64,000 nt of DNA from Lolium rigidum (GCF_022539505.1 NC_061508.1:349073484-349137483), one strand, 5' to 3'. Shown: positions 18,475-30,079, counted from the first letter of the stretch. Translations and numbers: made by a program. The notes: generated by a model not told the origin, from the sequence alone.

Positions 18475-21185
18475 ACATCTATGACATTAGACCAAACCCA
18501 TGCCATTTGTGTCCACCATAACTACCTACTATGTGGTATTTTGCGCCACTCCAAGTAAATACTTCATGTGCTACCTTTAAATAATTCAAACTATATTATT
18601 CCTTATTTGTGTCAATGTTTTATAGCTCATGAGGAAGTATGTGGTGTTTTATCTTTCAATCTTGTTGGGCGGATTTTCACCAATGGATTAGTGGCACATC
18701 CGCTTATCCAATAATTTTGCAATAAGAGCTGGCAACGGGGTTCCCAGCCCCAATTAATAACTTTCATTAATAATTCTCTTCACATGTTTTGCCCCGATTT
18801 ATCGGTAAGCAACTTAATTTTGCAATAGACACTCCTCCATGGTTTGAGAAATGTTGGAAGGCACCCGAGGATTCGGTTAGCCATGGCTTGTGAAAGCAAA
18901 GGTTGGGGGGAGTGTCATCCATAATAAAACTAAAATACATGTGTAAAAAAGGAGAAGGGGATGATCTACCTTGCTGGTAGAGATGCCGTCCTCCATGGGA
19001 GCCGCTCTTGGAAGGTCTGTTTGGCAAGGGGGTTAGAGTGCCCACTACCATTCGTTGACAACAACAAACACCGCTCAAAATCTTACTTTTATGCTCTTGA
19101 TATGATTTCAAAACTTGAAAAGCTCTAGCACATGATTTAATCCCTGCTTCCCTCTGCGAAGGGCCTATCCTTTACTTTTATGTTGAGTCAGTAAACCTAT
19201 TTCCCTCTATCTTAAGCAAGCAATTGAGTTGTTGTGAACCAACCATTTATGCTATGATTTAGTTAATCATGTCTTTTATGCTTTCTTCTTTAGTACACAT
19301 TTTATCTGAATGAATATGACTTTGAAAGTTATCAATGATTATGAGGAGATTGTTATGATTGAGGATGAATGCCCTGCTATATAACTAATATGAAAGCTTT
19401 GCTTAGAAGATAAGTACAATCCGTTAGTAGTTCTCTGACCAAGAACAAAGTTTGCCATAACCGTTTATGATTTCCTATGCACCTCTATTTGTGATTTCTC
19501 TTTACTTATTTCAAGTTGAGTTATATGAAGAGAATGTTTACTAGAATATCTTGTGTGAATCAATATGATGCTTCTTGTCCGTATTTTATTTATCGACTCT
19601 TCACTCCATAAACATGTGATCTTGTTTATTGAGCTCAGTTTCGCTTGGGACAAGCGAGGTCTAAGCTTGGGGGGAGTTGATACGTCCATCTTGCATCACT
19701 ATTTTATATCATAATTTGCTGTTATTCATTGATATATTTCATATTTAGAGATGATACTTATGTTATTTCACCTATTTTGCATGTTTCATGATCATTGGAG
19801 AATTATTCACCGGAGTCAGGATTCTGCTGGAAAAAGCACCGCCAGGACACCATATTTCGGAAGATCAACAATTGACAAAAATTATACGAAAAATCCTATT
19901 TTCCAGAAGACGAAGGGAGCCAAAAGGAGGGGCCGAGAGGGGCCGCCATGGGCCCCCCATAGGCCGGCGCGGGCCCTGGCCTGGCCGCGCCGCCATGTGG
20001 GGAGGGGGCCCACAGCCCCCTCTGGCCGCCTCTCCTTCGCGTACTTCTTTGCCCCGAAAACCTAAGCCACGGGGAGTTACGGAGAATAGACAGAGCCGCC
20101 TCTGCGGGGCGGAGAGACACCAGAGAGAAAAGAGCTCTCCGGCGGGCAGGAACCCGCCAGGGAAATTCCCTCCCGGAGGGGAAAATCGACACCATCGCCA
20201 TCGTCATCGAGTTGGACATCATCTCCATCATCATCATCATCTCCACCATCTACACCGCCATCTCCACCGCTGCATCTCGTCACCGCTGTAACGATTTGGG
20301 TTGGATCTTGATTGTTTGATAGGGGAAACTCTCCCGGTGTTGATTACTACTTGTTATTGATGCTATTGAGTGAAACCATTGAACTAAGGTTTATGTTCAG
20401 ATTGTTATTCATCATCATATCACCTCTGATCATGTTCCATATGATGTCTCGTGAGTAGTTCGTTTAGTTCTTGAGGACATGGGTGAAGTCTAAATGTTAG
20501 TAGTGAATTATGGTTGAGTAATATTCAATGTTATGATATTTAAGTTGTGGTGTTATTCTTCTAGTGGTGTCATGTGAACGTCAACTACATGACACTTCAC
20601 CTTTATGGGCCTAGGGGAGTGCATCTTGTATTCGTTTGCTAATTGTGGGGTTGCCGGAGTGATAGCAACCTGAACCCCCGTTAGTATATCGGTGCAGGAG
20701 GGATAGCAGGATCTCAGAGTTTAAAGCTGTGGTTAGATTTATCTTAATTACTTTCTTGTATTTGCGGATGCTTGCAAGGGGTATAATCACAAGTATGTAT
20801 TAGTCCTAGGAAGGGCGGTGCATTAGCATAGGTTCACCCACACAACACTCATCAAAACAATGAAGATTAATCAACTGTATGAAGCGAAAGCACTAGACTA
20901 AAACCCCCGTGTGTCCTCGAGAACGTTTGGTCATTATAAGTAAACAAACCGGCTTGTCCTTTGTGCTAAAAAGGATTGGGCCACTCGCTGCAATTATTTC
21001 TCTCGCATTTTATTTACTTGTACTTTATTTATCTGCTATATCAAAACCCCCGAATACTTGTCTGTGAGCATTTAGAGTGAATCCTTCATCGAAACTGCTT
21101 GTCAACACCTTCTGCTCCTCGTTGGGTTCGACACTCTTATTTATTGAAAGTACTACGATACACCCCCTATACTTGTGGGTCATCA
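18475..21185 (+). mobile_element. Ty3/Gypsy retrotransposon remnant: 3' untranslated region and 3' LTR
   Basis: 18475-19677 is non-coding and ends in the purine tract GGGGGGAG directly before TGATACGTCC, a start I associate with abundant Triticeae Gypsy LTRs. The LTR closes at 21185 with GGGTCATCA. Element 1 interrupts this element on its left. The 5' part with gag-pol is missing from the window, either lost or collapsed in the assembly gap. The LTR's right edge abuts Copia coding sequence, so the Gypsy element inserted into the Copia element. CAGTA is the expected TSD, but only the right copy is visible. Confidence 0.7.
19678..21185 (+). repeat. Gypsy 3' LTR, 1508 bp
   Basis: Bounded by TG at 19678 and CA at 21185. 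It contains an ATC-rich microsatellite (about 20215-20260) and the GGGGAAACTCTCCCGG palindrome near 20322. Confidence 0.75.
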
Positions 21186-22860
21186 CAGTACCTAGTGGAA
21201 TCATCAATCAAAGACAAGAAATATTTCTTTCCACCTTTTGTCAACTCACCATTCATCTCACATAGATCTGAATGTATGAGCTCTAGTGGTGCCAAGTTTC
21301 TTTCCTTCGCAGGCTTGTGAGGCTTGCGAGGCTGCTTTGCTTGCACACAAGCATGGCACTTAGAGCCTTTGACAAAGGTGAATTTCGGAATTAAACTCAT
21401 ATCAGCAAGCCGCGACATACAACCAAAATTAACATGACAAAGTCGTGAATGCCAAACATTAGTTTCATTAACACTAGTGCTTACATGGTTCACAACATTA
21501 TCACAGAAGTCTTCTAGAGAGAAACGAAACATTTCCTCACATTCATAGCCCTTTCCAACAAAAGTTCCATACTTAGACAGTACAACTTTATTGGACTCAA
21601 ACACCAACTTAAACCCATCTTTCATAATACGGGAGCCACTAACGAGATTCTTCTTGATAGAAGGGACATGCAAGCACGTTCTTCAGCTTGCACGATCTTT
21701 CCCGAAGTAAACTTCGCATCTACCGTGCCAACACCACGAACAGTAGCATGTAACCCATTCCCCATCATTACTGATGAACCTCGGGCCTGATAAGAGGTAA
21801 ACATGGAGATGTCAACACACACATGAACATTGGCACCTGTATCAACCCACCATTCTGTGGGCTGAAACACAGAAAGAACAGTAGGTAATATATTACCATA
21901 CCCTGTAGTTCCTTCACGGGTGTTGCCAATGACCATGTTGACAGAATTTGAGTTCTGTCCAGCCTGACCTTTCTTTCCTTTGTGTTGTGGACAGCGATTA
22001 GCCCAATGGCCCGTCTCGCCACACACCCAGCAAGGATCTTTCTTCTCCGTTTTTTCCTTCGTTTTGAAGTTGGTAGTCTAGGAGACTCCCTTGTTCTTTC
22101 CCTTGGATTTGTGGGCATTTTTCTGCACCATACTGGCAGCAGAACGTCCCTCGGTTCCTCCAGTGTGTTTGTATTTTTCCCTCGCCTTCTCGTCAACATC
22201 CAGAGAGCCCATGATATTTTCAACAGAGAACTCATGCCTCTGATGTTTCAGAGAAGTGACAAAGTTCCTCCGTGAAGGGGGAAGCTTAGCGACAATGCAT
22301 CCTGCGACAAACTTGTCCGGTAGCACAAACTTGAGGAGCTCAAGTTCCTTTGCCATGATCTGTATCTCATGAGCCTGTTCTACTACAGATCGGTTCTCAA
22401 CCATTATGTAGTCATTGAAATGCTCCATGGCGTACAGTTCACCTCCGGCATCGGCAGCACCAAACTTAGTGTCTAGTGCATCCCACAATTCCTTCCCATT
22501 TCGGATGTGCAGATAAGCATCAACCAACTTGTCTCCAAGCACACTTCGAACGGCACCCATACAGATTACGGTAGCATCCCCGAACGCTTTATCCTCTTCA
22601 GGAGTAAGCGGACCTCTGGGAATACCTTCTGCAACTCGGTGCACGCCCATAGAAGTGAGCCACAAGAGGGTTTTATTCTGCCATCTCTTGAAATGAGAAC
22701 CCGTAAACGGGCTCGGTTTGAGCGCAGCAGCAAAACCAGACGGTGAAAATTGCCTAAGCATATAAGGTTTTTGGATTGTTAGATTATTAGGCAATTTCCG
22801 TGTGAGATTAATTACCAAAAACAACATGACAGATGCACAAGCATACTTAACCACACACAT
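21186..22860 (-). pseudogene. Copia gag-pol fragment with stop codon and frameshifts
   Basis: The gag part (22081-22860) has the Copia gag signature FKRWQNKTLLWLTSMG and LPDKFVAGCIVAKLPPSRRN. A TAG at 22078-22080 interrupts the same frame, which then continues to the zinc knuckle CWVCGETGHWANRCP and the protease motif WWVDTGANVHV. Two single-base insertions around 21675-21695 shift the frame before VPSIKKNLVSGSRI. The integrase zinc region WHSRLCHVNF..CHACVQAK and the start of the catalytic core LIHSDLCEMNGELTKGG follow. The frame ends at IDDSTRYC against the Gypsy LTR. Reverse transcriptase and RNase H are absent. Upstream, LGDINNTHGGGG at about 23000 looks like the gag N-terminus with a TTG in place of ATG. 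Confidence 0.75.
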
Positions 22861-23699
22861 AGACTAAGCACATGCATCAGATCTGAACATGGAACAAGTA
22901 GCAGTGCAAGGTAGGACAGAAAAAGCACGTACATCGCGACCGGGAAGGTCGCACTAGCAGCAGCACCACCACCACCATGGGTATTGTTGATGTCGCCCAA
23001 GGTGTAGTCGGATCTGTCGATGAAGCAGTCGAACCGGCGAAGAAGAGCACGAACAGCAGCGAGCAGTCACGCCGAGCTGCTCCCCAAAAACCTTATCGCC
23101 CGCCTCCCGGTGCAGGATCTCAACGGATGGGGTTTCGGAGGCCTGCTCTCCCGGACGGCTGTGCACGCAGTCGCCGGGATGGGGAAGACTAGAGAGTAGC
23201 GCAGAAAAAGGAACTTCGTGAGAGAGACGAATTAGACTGTTCTGGGCTTGAGAGCGTAAGCGACTACAGATCTGATATGTCTCCTGGTATAGCCTGGGAG
23301 GAGAGCCGACCGCATTGACACGCGTAGGAAGCCAGGGACACGCGGCGAGCATGCACATGCAGGTCGACACATACCCAACTCAGTTGGTGCACCAAGCAAA
23401 AATTTAGGCTTCCTTGAGTGTGTCTCGAACTTGAACTCGAGTCACGAAACGCGACGTATGTGCGTGACGAGGTGGGGCGGGCGGAGGAGGAGGAGTGCGC
23501 CCCTCCTTCTATTCTCACTCACTTGGAAGGACTAGAACATCAACCCTTATATACCACTCCAATTCTCTCTCAACTAGCAATGTGGGACTAAAGTTTGTCC
23601 CCCAAGGCTGTCCTAAGCTGCTAACATGATGGGCCTTAAGATTTCAGGAATTGTAGACTAGATGGGTTACCTTACTGTGCAGCCCATTTACATTCAACA
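21186..23699 (-). mobile_element. Decayed Ty1/Copia retrotransposon, 5' part
   Basis: The minus strand carries, in order, gag, a CCHC knuckle, protease and the start of integrase, which identifies a Copia element. It breaks at 21186 within the integrase, where the Gypsy LTR begins. To the right, about 23000-23699 is probably leader plus 5' LTR, with a TATA box on the minus strand at 23545-23554 (GGTATATAAGG). A possible LTR start TGTTGAATG is at 23699, but I could not fix the LTR end or primer site. Confidence 0.65.
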
Positions 23700-23812
23700 G
23701 AAATTACTAGGGCTTCGGACCAGGTCACGGTCTGATGTCAACGCCTCTCCATTCCGGCGTGTTCTCCTACGGTCCTAGGACGCCAGTGGTTGTAATGTGT
23801 TTATGGTTTCAG

Positions 23813-24014
23813 GAGCCACAAGGGCAAGCACGGGAAGGCAGAGAGGTTCGATGGAAACATCATCAACGAGCTTTTACAACAAGCGTGCTTTCTCTGGGTT
23901 GAAATGCATCACTTGCCTATATATGAGGGGGCATTGATTTATGTGCATCATGATCTTGATGAAGTTGTTTGCTCGAAGCATCGCATCATGGATGAGAGTC
24001 TCATATTAGGCTGG
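23813..24014 (+). other. Orphan exon-like fragment, unknown protein
   Basis: After a good acceptor (GGTTTCAG) an open frame runs for about 66 codons, including SHKGKHGKAERFDGNIINEL and HHLPIYEGALIYVHHDLDEV. It ends at a TAG inside the MITE that begins at 24009. Its composition looks like a real globular protein, but I do not recognise it and found no partner exon nearby. It may be the remains of a gene broken by the MITE and Copia insertions, or a captured fragment. Confidence 0.3.
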
Positions 24015-24558
24015 TCATAGTGGGGAGTAACTTAGACTAGTAACATATGTCATGTTACTAGTCTAGGTTACTACCTTCATAGTGGGTAGTAACTTATATG
24101 TGGTGTCATGCATTGTGTTATTTATTATGTTGTAGACTCATTTTACCTTGGGGTGTGTGATGTTATGGTAACATAGCTAGTTACCACATCACTCTCTTTC
24201 TTCATTTATTAGCATGCCATGTCACCAAAATGCCTTAGACTAGTCATAGTGGAAAGTAACATAGAGTAGTAACATGCACATGTTAATACTCTATGTTACT
24301 ACCTTCATAGTGGTTAGTAACATCAAATTAGTATCATAAATATCTTCATTAATTAGCTTATAAACTCATTGTATCTTGAGAAGTGTGATGTTACAGTAAC
24401 TAGCTATGTTACTCCATCTTCCTCTCTCCTCATTAACTCAGTGCCACATAAGCAAATTTGCTGAGTTGAACACTTAGTTACTAGTGAAGTTACTCCCACT
24501 ATGAGTAGTCTTAAAATGTGTGATGTTACTAGCTATGTTACTCCCACTATGAGCAGTC
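24009..24558. mobile_element. Tourist-like (PIF/Harbinger) MITE, outer copy
   Basis: The ends GGCTGGTCATAGTGG and CCACTATGAGCAGTC are inverted repeats, flanked by TTA at 24006-24008 and 24559-24561, the 3-bp TSD typical of PIF/Harbinger. A second MITE of the same family interrupts it. Confidence 0.8.
24238..24510. mobile_element. Tourist-like MITE, inner copy nested in the outer one
   Basis: The ends GACTAGTCATAGTGG and CCACTATGAGTAGTC are flanked by TTA at 24235-24237 and 24511-24513. Outer MITE sequence continues on both sides, so this copy inserted later. Confidence 0.8.
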
Positions 24559-25067
24559 TTAGATGTGTCTAGTTAGTTTTGACACAACATCGATATACGA
24601 GCGATGAGCACTTCTCGAAAGCACCGTGTTGGAATTTTCGTGCTTTGTGTCGAATGTTTCCTGCTGGCGGAAATGGTAATTTGCAGTAGGTTGATGGTAG
24701 ATGGCGGAAATTAACCGGTTGCGAGGCCATCATTTTCCACATGATGCCCTCCATTTGTTTTTGCAAGTCATTGTTTTCGGTCACAATGATAAACATTATT
24801 TTTATAAAATTGTGTGCGGGCTCGAGTTAGTAGAAACCATAGGCTTTGTCTTCCTTCTCGAAGAAACAATAAAAATTGCATGACGACTCATACCTCTCAA
24901 AAACATTTATGCAGTTTTTCCATCACTGATCTCAGAATTTAAGCATATGCTTGACAAGCAAATTCTATTCTTTTCTCGTTCACAAGGATTTAGAATCCTA
25001 CCAAAAAATATTCATTTTTAGCGCCAGGTTTCATACTACACTTTATTGGGGAATGGTGTTTTGGCAC

Positions 25068-25424
25068 ATGGGAGCATATGCTCCCTTTATTTTAAAATGC
25101 ATGTTACATACATTTTGAAATTTCAAAAAATTGAAACGAAAAATTTGAACGTATATCTTCACGTGCTAGACGCTCACAAAGTTGTTTCATAAAAATCCGA
25201 CTTGTCGTGTGACGTGTGTAAAAAAGACAAAATTCAATGCTGAAAATAAGTCTTTTCAGGAGATAAATTTTCTCTTTTTTACACAGATCACAAAACATAT
25301 TGGTTCCTCGCGAAACTTGACGAACGTACGTATATTGTGGAAATGTACATGTAGAATTTTTTGTCAAATTTTTTTGACATTTCAAAATATAACTTTTTGA
25401 TAGAGGGAGCATATGCACCCGGGA
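25068..25424. mobile_element. Probable MITE, about 355 bp, with GGGAGCATATGCTCCC termini
   Basis: The left end contains the palindrome GGGAGCATATGCTCCC. The right end, read inward, is GGTGCATATGCTCCCTCTAT. The interior is AT-rich and non-coding. The style suggests a Mutator-type MITE, but I could not confirm a target-site duplication. Confidence 0.5.
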
Positions 25425-25637
25425 GCCGAATTGAATTTCCGACTTTATTGATCCATTTTTTTCCCCGAAGGGGCCGTACTTGTCACTTCGGCCAACAGTA
25501 TTCACCACAGATGCATGAGTAACAGCCCAAGGAATTTCATACGGCCTTGTTTATTATCCCCAAACGACAAAGCCCATGTAGACAGCCACGTTTCCCACCA
25601 TTCCATCACTGCACCGTGTACACAGCGCCTCAGTTTT

Positions 25638-25681
25638 AGTCCCACCTCGCTAAGCGATGACACAAATGACCAGCTTAAATA
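25638..25681 (+). promoter_or_regulatory. USE and TATA promoter of the 7SL RNA gene
   Basis: AGTCCCACCTCG (25638-25649) matches the plant upstream sequence element RTCCCACATCG. A TATA-like CTTAAATA (25674-25681) follows after 24 bp. That spacing, rather than ~34 bp, is the plant hallmark of RNA polymerase III small-RNA promoters. The RNA start is about 29 bp downstream of the TATA. Confidence 0.8.
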
Positions 25682-25702
25682 CCCTTCTCCACCAGTAGCA
25701 AC

Positions 25703-26005
25703 GCCGAGCTCCTTAGCAAGAGCTTGTAACCCGAGCGGGGGCGCTTAAGGTGGTTGGGACTCTGTTGTGGCTCTGTGGGCCTGGCCCGGGTGTGCTATTG
25801 CTGGCCCGCCCGTTCCAAGTTACGTAGTGGACCGCTGGGGCCTGAGCGAAAGCTAGGCTTCACGGCCCATGATGTGGCAGGCACAGCGTGAGGCTGGTTT
25901 CACAGAGCAGCGACAACTGCCCTCTTCCAACGGTGGAAGGATAACGGGCCGCTGCACTCCCTGGCCACTTGGGCCTCGCATCCCACTCCAGGGAACCACC
26001 ATTTT
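25703..26005 (+). ncRNA. 7SL RNA (signal recognition particle RNA)
   Basis: The 5' end GCCGAGCTCC..AGAGCTTGTAACCCGAGCGGGGGC has the conserved plant 7SL start, which forms the Alu-domain helices, followed by AAGGTGGTTGG. Further on, GGTTTCACAGAGCAGCGACA and GGAAGGATAACGGGCCGCTG correspond to the S-domain helices that bind SRP54 and SRP19. The length of about 300 nt is normal, and the RNA ends at a T run. The SRP targets ribosomes making secreted proteins to the endoplasmic reticulum. The upstream USE/TATA pair with Pol III spacing and the terminator suggest a working gene rather than one of the common 7SL pseudogenes. Exact ends are estimated. Confidence 0.85.
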
Positions 26006-26008
26006 TTT
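26002..26008 (+). terminator. Pol III terminator (T7) of the 7SL gene
   Basis: Seven Ts directly after the 7SL 3' end (ACCACCA). Confidence 0.75.
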
Positions 26009-26573
26009 CCCTCTCAACGAGTATCTGAAACTTTTTTTGTCAACGTAGTTCATAATTCGTTTAAGGATTGATATAGCCAGCTCAACGAAAGGTCTTTAAC
26101 TCCATTTTCTATCAGCATCGTTCATACTGTTTTTTTTTTTTGTCAATGTAGTTCTTATTTCGCTTAAGAATTTATATTTTCCTATATGTTGCATTTCTGA
26201 ATTCACTGGGCTTCTTAATCTAAACTGTTCTTTTTATTGGCTTCTTTTTTTTTAACCAGGGACTCCTTTTCTAGTTCATATTTGGTTTGAGCTGGCTGAC
26301 CATATCATGAGGTTAGTAGTCCTAAAATCCGACGAAGTCAGTCGCCACAGCTTCATCATAAAACTGACCTTATTTGCTAAACTGACCGGGTCAGACACGC
26401 CTCAATCAAATTCTTATCACTGACACCACTGGAACAGAGTCGAGAATACAAGCGATATTATTCATGCCTTTGCCACTTCGCTGAATATCTTCACAGATTG
26501 AATAGTTTTAATGCTGTGGCCCAACTTCAGCATAAATACATCAGCTATGCAAAGTGGACGGCCTGGGTAATCA
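26009..26573. other. Intergenic; nothing recognised
   Basis: AT-rich with T runs near 26030 and 26130. No coding frame or repeat of note. Confidence 0.4.
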
Positions 26574-26733
26574 CACCATCCTATGCCTACAGGTTTAAGA
26601 ACTGGAACCACTTTCTGAGTCAGAAAGTACATCGAACTGAAGAATAGAGAGGGTTACAAGCCTGACATAGTCCTATGGCTACTGGTTTAAGAATCGGAAT
26701 CACTTTCTGAATCAGAAAGCACATCAAACGGAC
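26574..26733 (-). repeat. 92-bp-offset duplication of the EIF1AD 3' end
   Basis: The last ~13 codons, stop and following bases of EIF1AD (about 26668-26727) are repeated downstream at about 26574-26635, including a second in-register stop. The shared core is CACTTTCTGA.TCAGAAAG. The extra copy falls in the 3' UTR. Confidence 0.75.
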
Positions 26734-28053
26734 TATGTCTGTTCCTGTTCGCCTCAAGTGGTGGCAGATCATCATCTTCTTCGTCAGAACCTGGCTCTTC
26801 CTCAACCTGAGATGCGGTCCCTGTCGCCCAGCCATTGGGAGTTGACTTGAAGATAGCTGGCCTAGGAAAAGAAAGAAAAGTGAGTAAGTCCAGGACTTCC
26901 AATAACAAAGACACCAACTATCCATTTCAAGTTGTTGCAGAGCTGGACTTTCTGGAAAAAAAAATAGTCTTCACTCCAACATTTTGCTATAACTTATACT
27001 ACGGAGTACATCAACATTTTACATGTTCCTACCAGTTGTGTCATTTTCCATGTTTATTAGATAAAGTGAAACCTGAATGAAAGCATTTAGGCTATTAAAA
27101 TGCAATCGCAATTTCACAAACCACAGGGAGACTGAACTAGATCCAACTGCCAGTCAAGCACAATGGTGTAAAACCATTCAGTATTTTTTACACAACCCAC
27201 TACATTGGTGATTCTTTATTGTGGAAAGTGAATTTTAACCCAAAGTTATGTAGCAATTAGAAGGTTAAACAAATATGAGTTGTGAATCTTGCATTCATAT
27301 ACTAGAAAAAAGCAGACGAATGAACAGAGAAGCCACAAGCAGCACCGATAGTCACATTGCGGTGTAAATGCATGCAAAAAAGAAGTAGCTATGCATCATG
27401 GAGCTACTGGTCATTAGTCCACAGTACAAACTTATCCTACAACATACAGTTACATTTGAACACACCCTGAGTTCCTATGCTTACTTTGTCATTACCAGGT
27501 AATTATCGGACAGCAAAAGACCCACAACTCACCATTCGCCAGATTTCTCAAGTGCGCGAACTTGATCATGAAAGAGAACTCGCGACACGACACAACCTAT
27601 CTTGCTCCCTGATTCGAGAGCCTCCTCCCTCCCACTAGCATCCACAACCACAAAACTCCCTGCACATTCAGAGCTCACATAAGCAAACCATCACACGCTA
27701 GAGGCAAGGGCCAGTTCACCATGCCAAACTAGCGACAACCAAAGCCATGCCTATCACTAAATTAATCACCGTTCTTGATCCAAAAGCTCTTCTGGAACTT
27801 GGCCGGGAACAAGGCCAGGGATTTGACGCCCTTGCCATCCGTGACCTAACACCAGAGCATAGCGGCATAGTGAGAAATCTTCTGCGGCTCATGAAGCAAC
27901 TTAAAGAAATGTGGGGGGCTGGAGAAGGGTGTGTACCTCGATGAGGTTGGAGCCACGCAGCGTGACGACCTGCATGATGCTATCGCCCTCCGCGAGTGTG
28001 ACGGCAGAGCCATCCTGGCACGCTCTCTGCAGGTTCTTCCTCCCTGCCTTCAT
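26687..28053 (-). CDS. EIF1AD: eIF1A-domain protein EIF1AD homologue, four exons, complete
   Basis: Exons on the minus strand are 27937-28053, 27770-27845, 27533-27659 and 26687-26861. All use GT/AG sites and stay in frame, giving 164 residues. Exon 1 has MKAGRKNLQRA and the first OB-fold strands (IMQVVTLRGSNLIE). Exon 2 has GVKSLALFPAKFQKSFWIKN, the S1/eIF1A-type RNA-binding surface. Exon 3 has GSFVVVDASGREE and ends ALEKSGEW. Exon 4 begins PAIFKSTP and closes with an acidic tail, DEEDDDLPPLEANRNR and SDSESDSDS. This matches the EIF1AD family (eIF1A-like fold plus acidic C-terminus), which in animals is a nuclear RNA-binding protein. It differs from canonical eIF1A in its N-terminus and tail. 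The start is the first ATG, followed by the family's conserved opening. The 3' end has a small tandem duplication. Confidence 0.9.
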
Positions 28054-29700
28054 CCCGCTGGCACCTCCTTGGCGCCGCACACTACGCGGTGAGAAGAAGA
28101 AGGAATCCGGTTACGGGCGGCAGGTGATCCTGTATGGTAGAGCCGTAGAGGGCGTGGCGTCGTCAAGGGTTGTTGGCTGCGGAGGTACTAGGGCCACTTC
28201 TTTTGGCCTTAAGCTTATAGAGAAGTCGGTTTATGGAATCCAGTGGGGAGAAGCTTCCTAAAAACTGTTGATTTTAGTCACTGAGCGAGAAATGAATCGA
28301 GAAAATCATGAAGCGTAAAATCATAATAAAAACATGTGTCAATTTATAATAAAGTAAATGCAAAAATGAAAGAAATGTCTTAGTTGTTATGAAATTAGAA
28401 TAACAATAACTCGTTCGTATTGCGGCCATAGTATGTAGGAGCAAAACCATCTCCACCGGTATAGGAAGCGCTATCCGTCAAGGAACATGGGTTCACATTT
28501 TTCACAATACTGAAGATCCTCAGAAGATGGCTGATATTTATGACATAGCAAATCAAGAACAAAGGGAACTTTTTCGAGACCTGAAGCAAGAGTCTTGTGT
28601 TTTTCACTTGTAGTAAGTTCCAAACTGATTTGTCATGGAAAGAAAAAGAACGAGAAGAAAAAAGATGCTCATTGGGTCTCCTAAGCATCTTACTACTGTA
28701 CTACTACTACTACCTTTCTTCTTCTATGTCCAAATCTTCAACATCAAGAAGCTATAGGCACCTTGTTGAATCGAAATAAAGAATACCAATATTTGATGAT
28801 TTTGCTGGCATCCAACTGTTCTCAAATTGGCTTATTCAAGAAGTCAAAACATCCCAATACGATAAAGGATTGAATCGTAGAATTCGCTATTCGAGAAATT
28901 TTTGGGCCCTTAGGCGTTATTGTCCCTAGTATATCAATTTTTTCTTCATCTTACTAACCTTCCAAGTACTTCAAGGACTTAAATACTCTTTAATAGATGA
29001 AAATCAAAGGACTTCTTATTTTGATAGTTGGATCCGTTCCTTTTGAATTGTTACTTTGTTCATCATGATTCTTGGGAGGAGACATATAGCAAAAATATGC
29101 ATACGTTGGGCATATATTCACCAAAAAATGCAGTGGACACAAATTGGATCTAGGAAATACAAGTGGTGTTTTCTATTACAGGGAATTAGGAAATAAAAGT
29201 GTCGCTCTTCGTGCTGGTTCCAAATAAAAACAATCATCCTTCCCGGAGCAGAGCACACACAACAGTAAAGCATACAAAAACTGCACCCATTAAACAAGCA
29301 TCTCAACACAGTCAATAATAATACATTAATATCATGTCGACATGTGGTAGAGTAGATAGATATATTTTTCGTTTCCTCTAAACAAATCATGCAACCATTG
29401 ATCACAAGTGCTAGAGTATCAATCAAGCTAATGAACGAACATTAGTAGTACTACTAAGCTGGGTTAGTACATTAGGAGTACCGAGCTATGCAAAGTAGAA
29501 TTCCAATTGCAATCACAGGAGAAAGGTCAAAGAATTCCAAGGAAAAAAGAAAGAGATGGGGAAATAATCCATGGGAAGAGTTTTATTACAGGCGTCGGAG
29601 GCGGAGCTCGAGGCCGTCGGGCGGAGGAGGAATGGCGAGCGCAGTCGTCGACCGAAGCTCCAGGTGGCGACCACGGTCTTCGGGCGGAGGCGGAGCGGTG
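28054..29700. other. EIF1AD upstream region and unassigned AT-rich DNA
   Basis: 28054-28260 is the likely 5' UTR and promoter of EIF1AD. Plus-strand 28775-28930 reads as a ~50-codon open stretch ([20 protein letters not shown]) without a start, possibly a gene or organelle-derived fragment; I could not assign it. 29590-29700 is GC-rich and looks like the edge of a gene, now cut by element 2. Confidence 0.35.
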
Positions 29701-30046
29701 ACCGGTGTTACCACCCGATTTTGGCCAAATCAGGAGGTGGGCCGTAAGTGAAGATGGGCTTGAGGGACGTACACATGAAGCATCTTTGAAGCGGCCTCGC
29801 GCTAAGAGTTTGGGCCAAGTTGCCCGTGTATCTGTAACATATTAGATCGCATTGTAATTTAGATTAAAGAGATAGAGTCTAGCCCGTGCATGGTTAGGTG
29901 CACGCCCCAATTAGAAAGTCCCTTGGACTATAAATATGTATCTAGGGTTATCGAAAAAAGAGGACAATCATCGTTCAACCAACACAAACCAATCTCGGCG
30001 CATCGCCACCCCTTTCATACGAGGGTTTCTCCCGGGTAAGCACCAT

Positions 30047-30079
30047 GCTGCCTAGATCGCATCTTGCGATCTAGGCAGC
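30047..30079 (+). promoter_or_regulatory. Leader hairpin 1 in LTR of element 2
   Basis: GCTGCCTAGATCGCA, loop TCT, then the exact complement: a 15-bp stem at the same place as in element 1. Confidence 0.7.
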
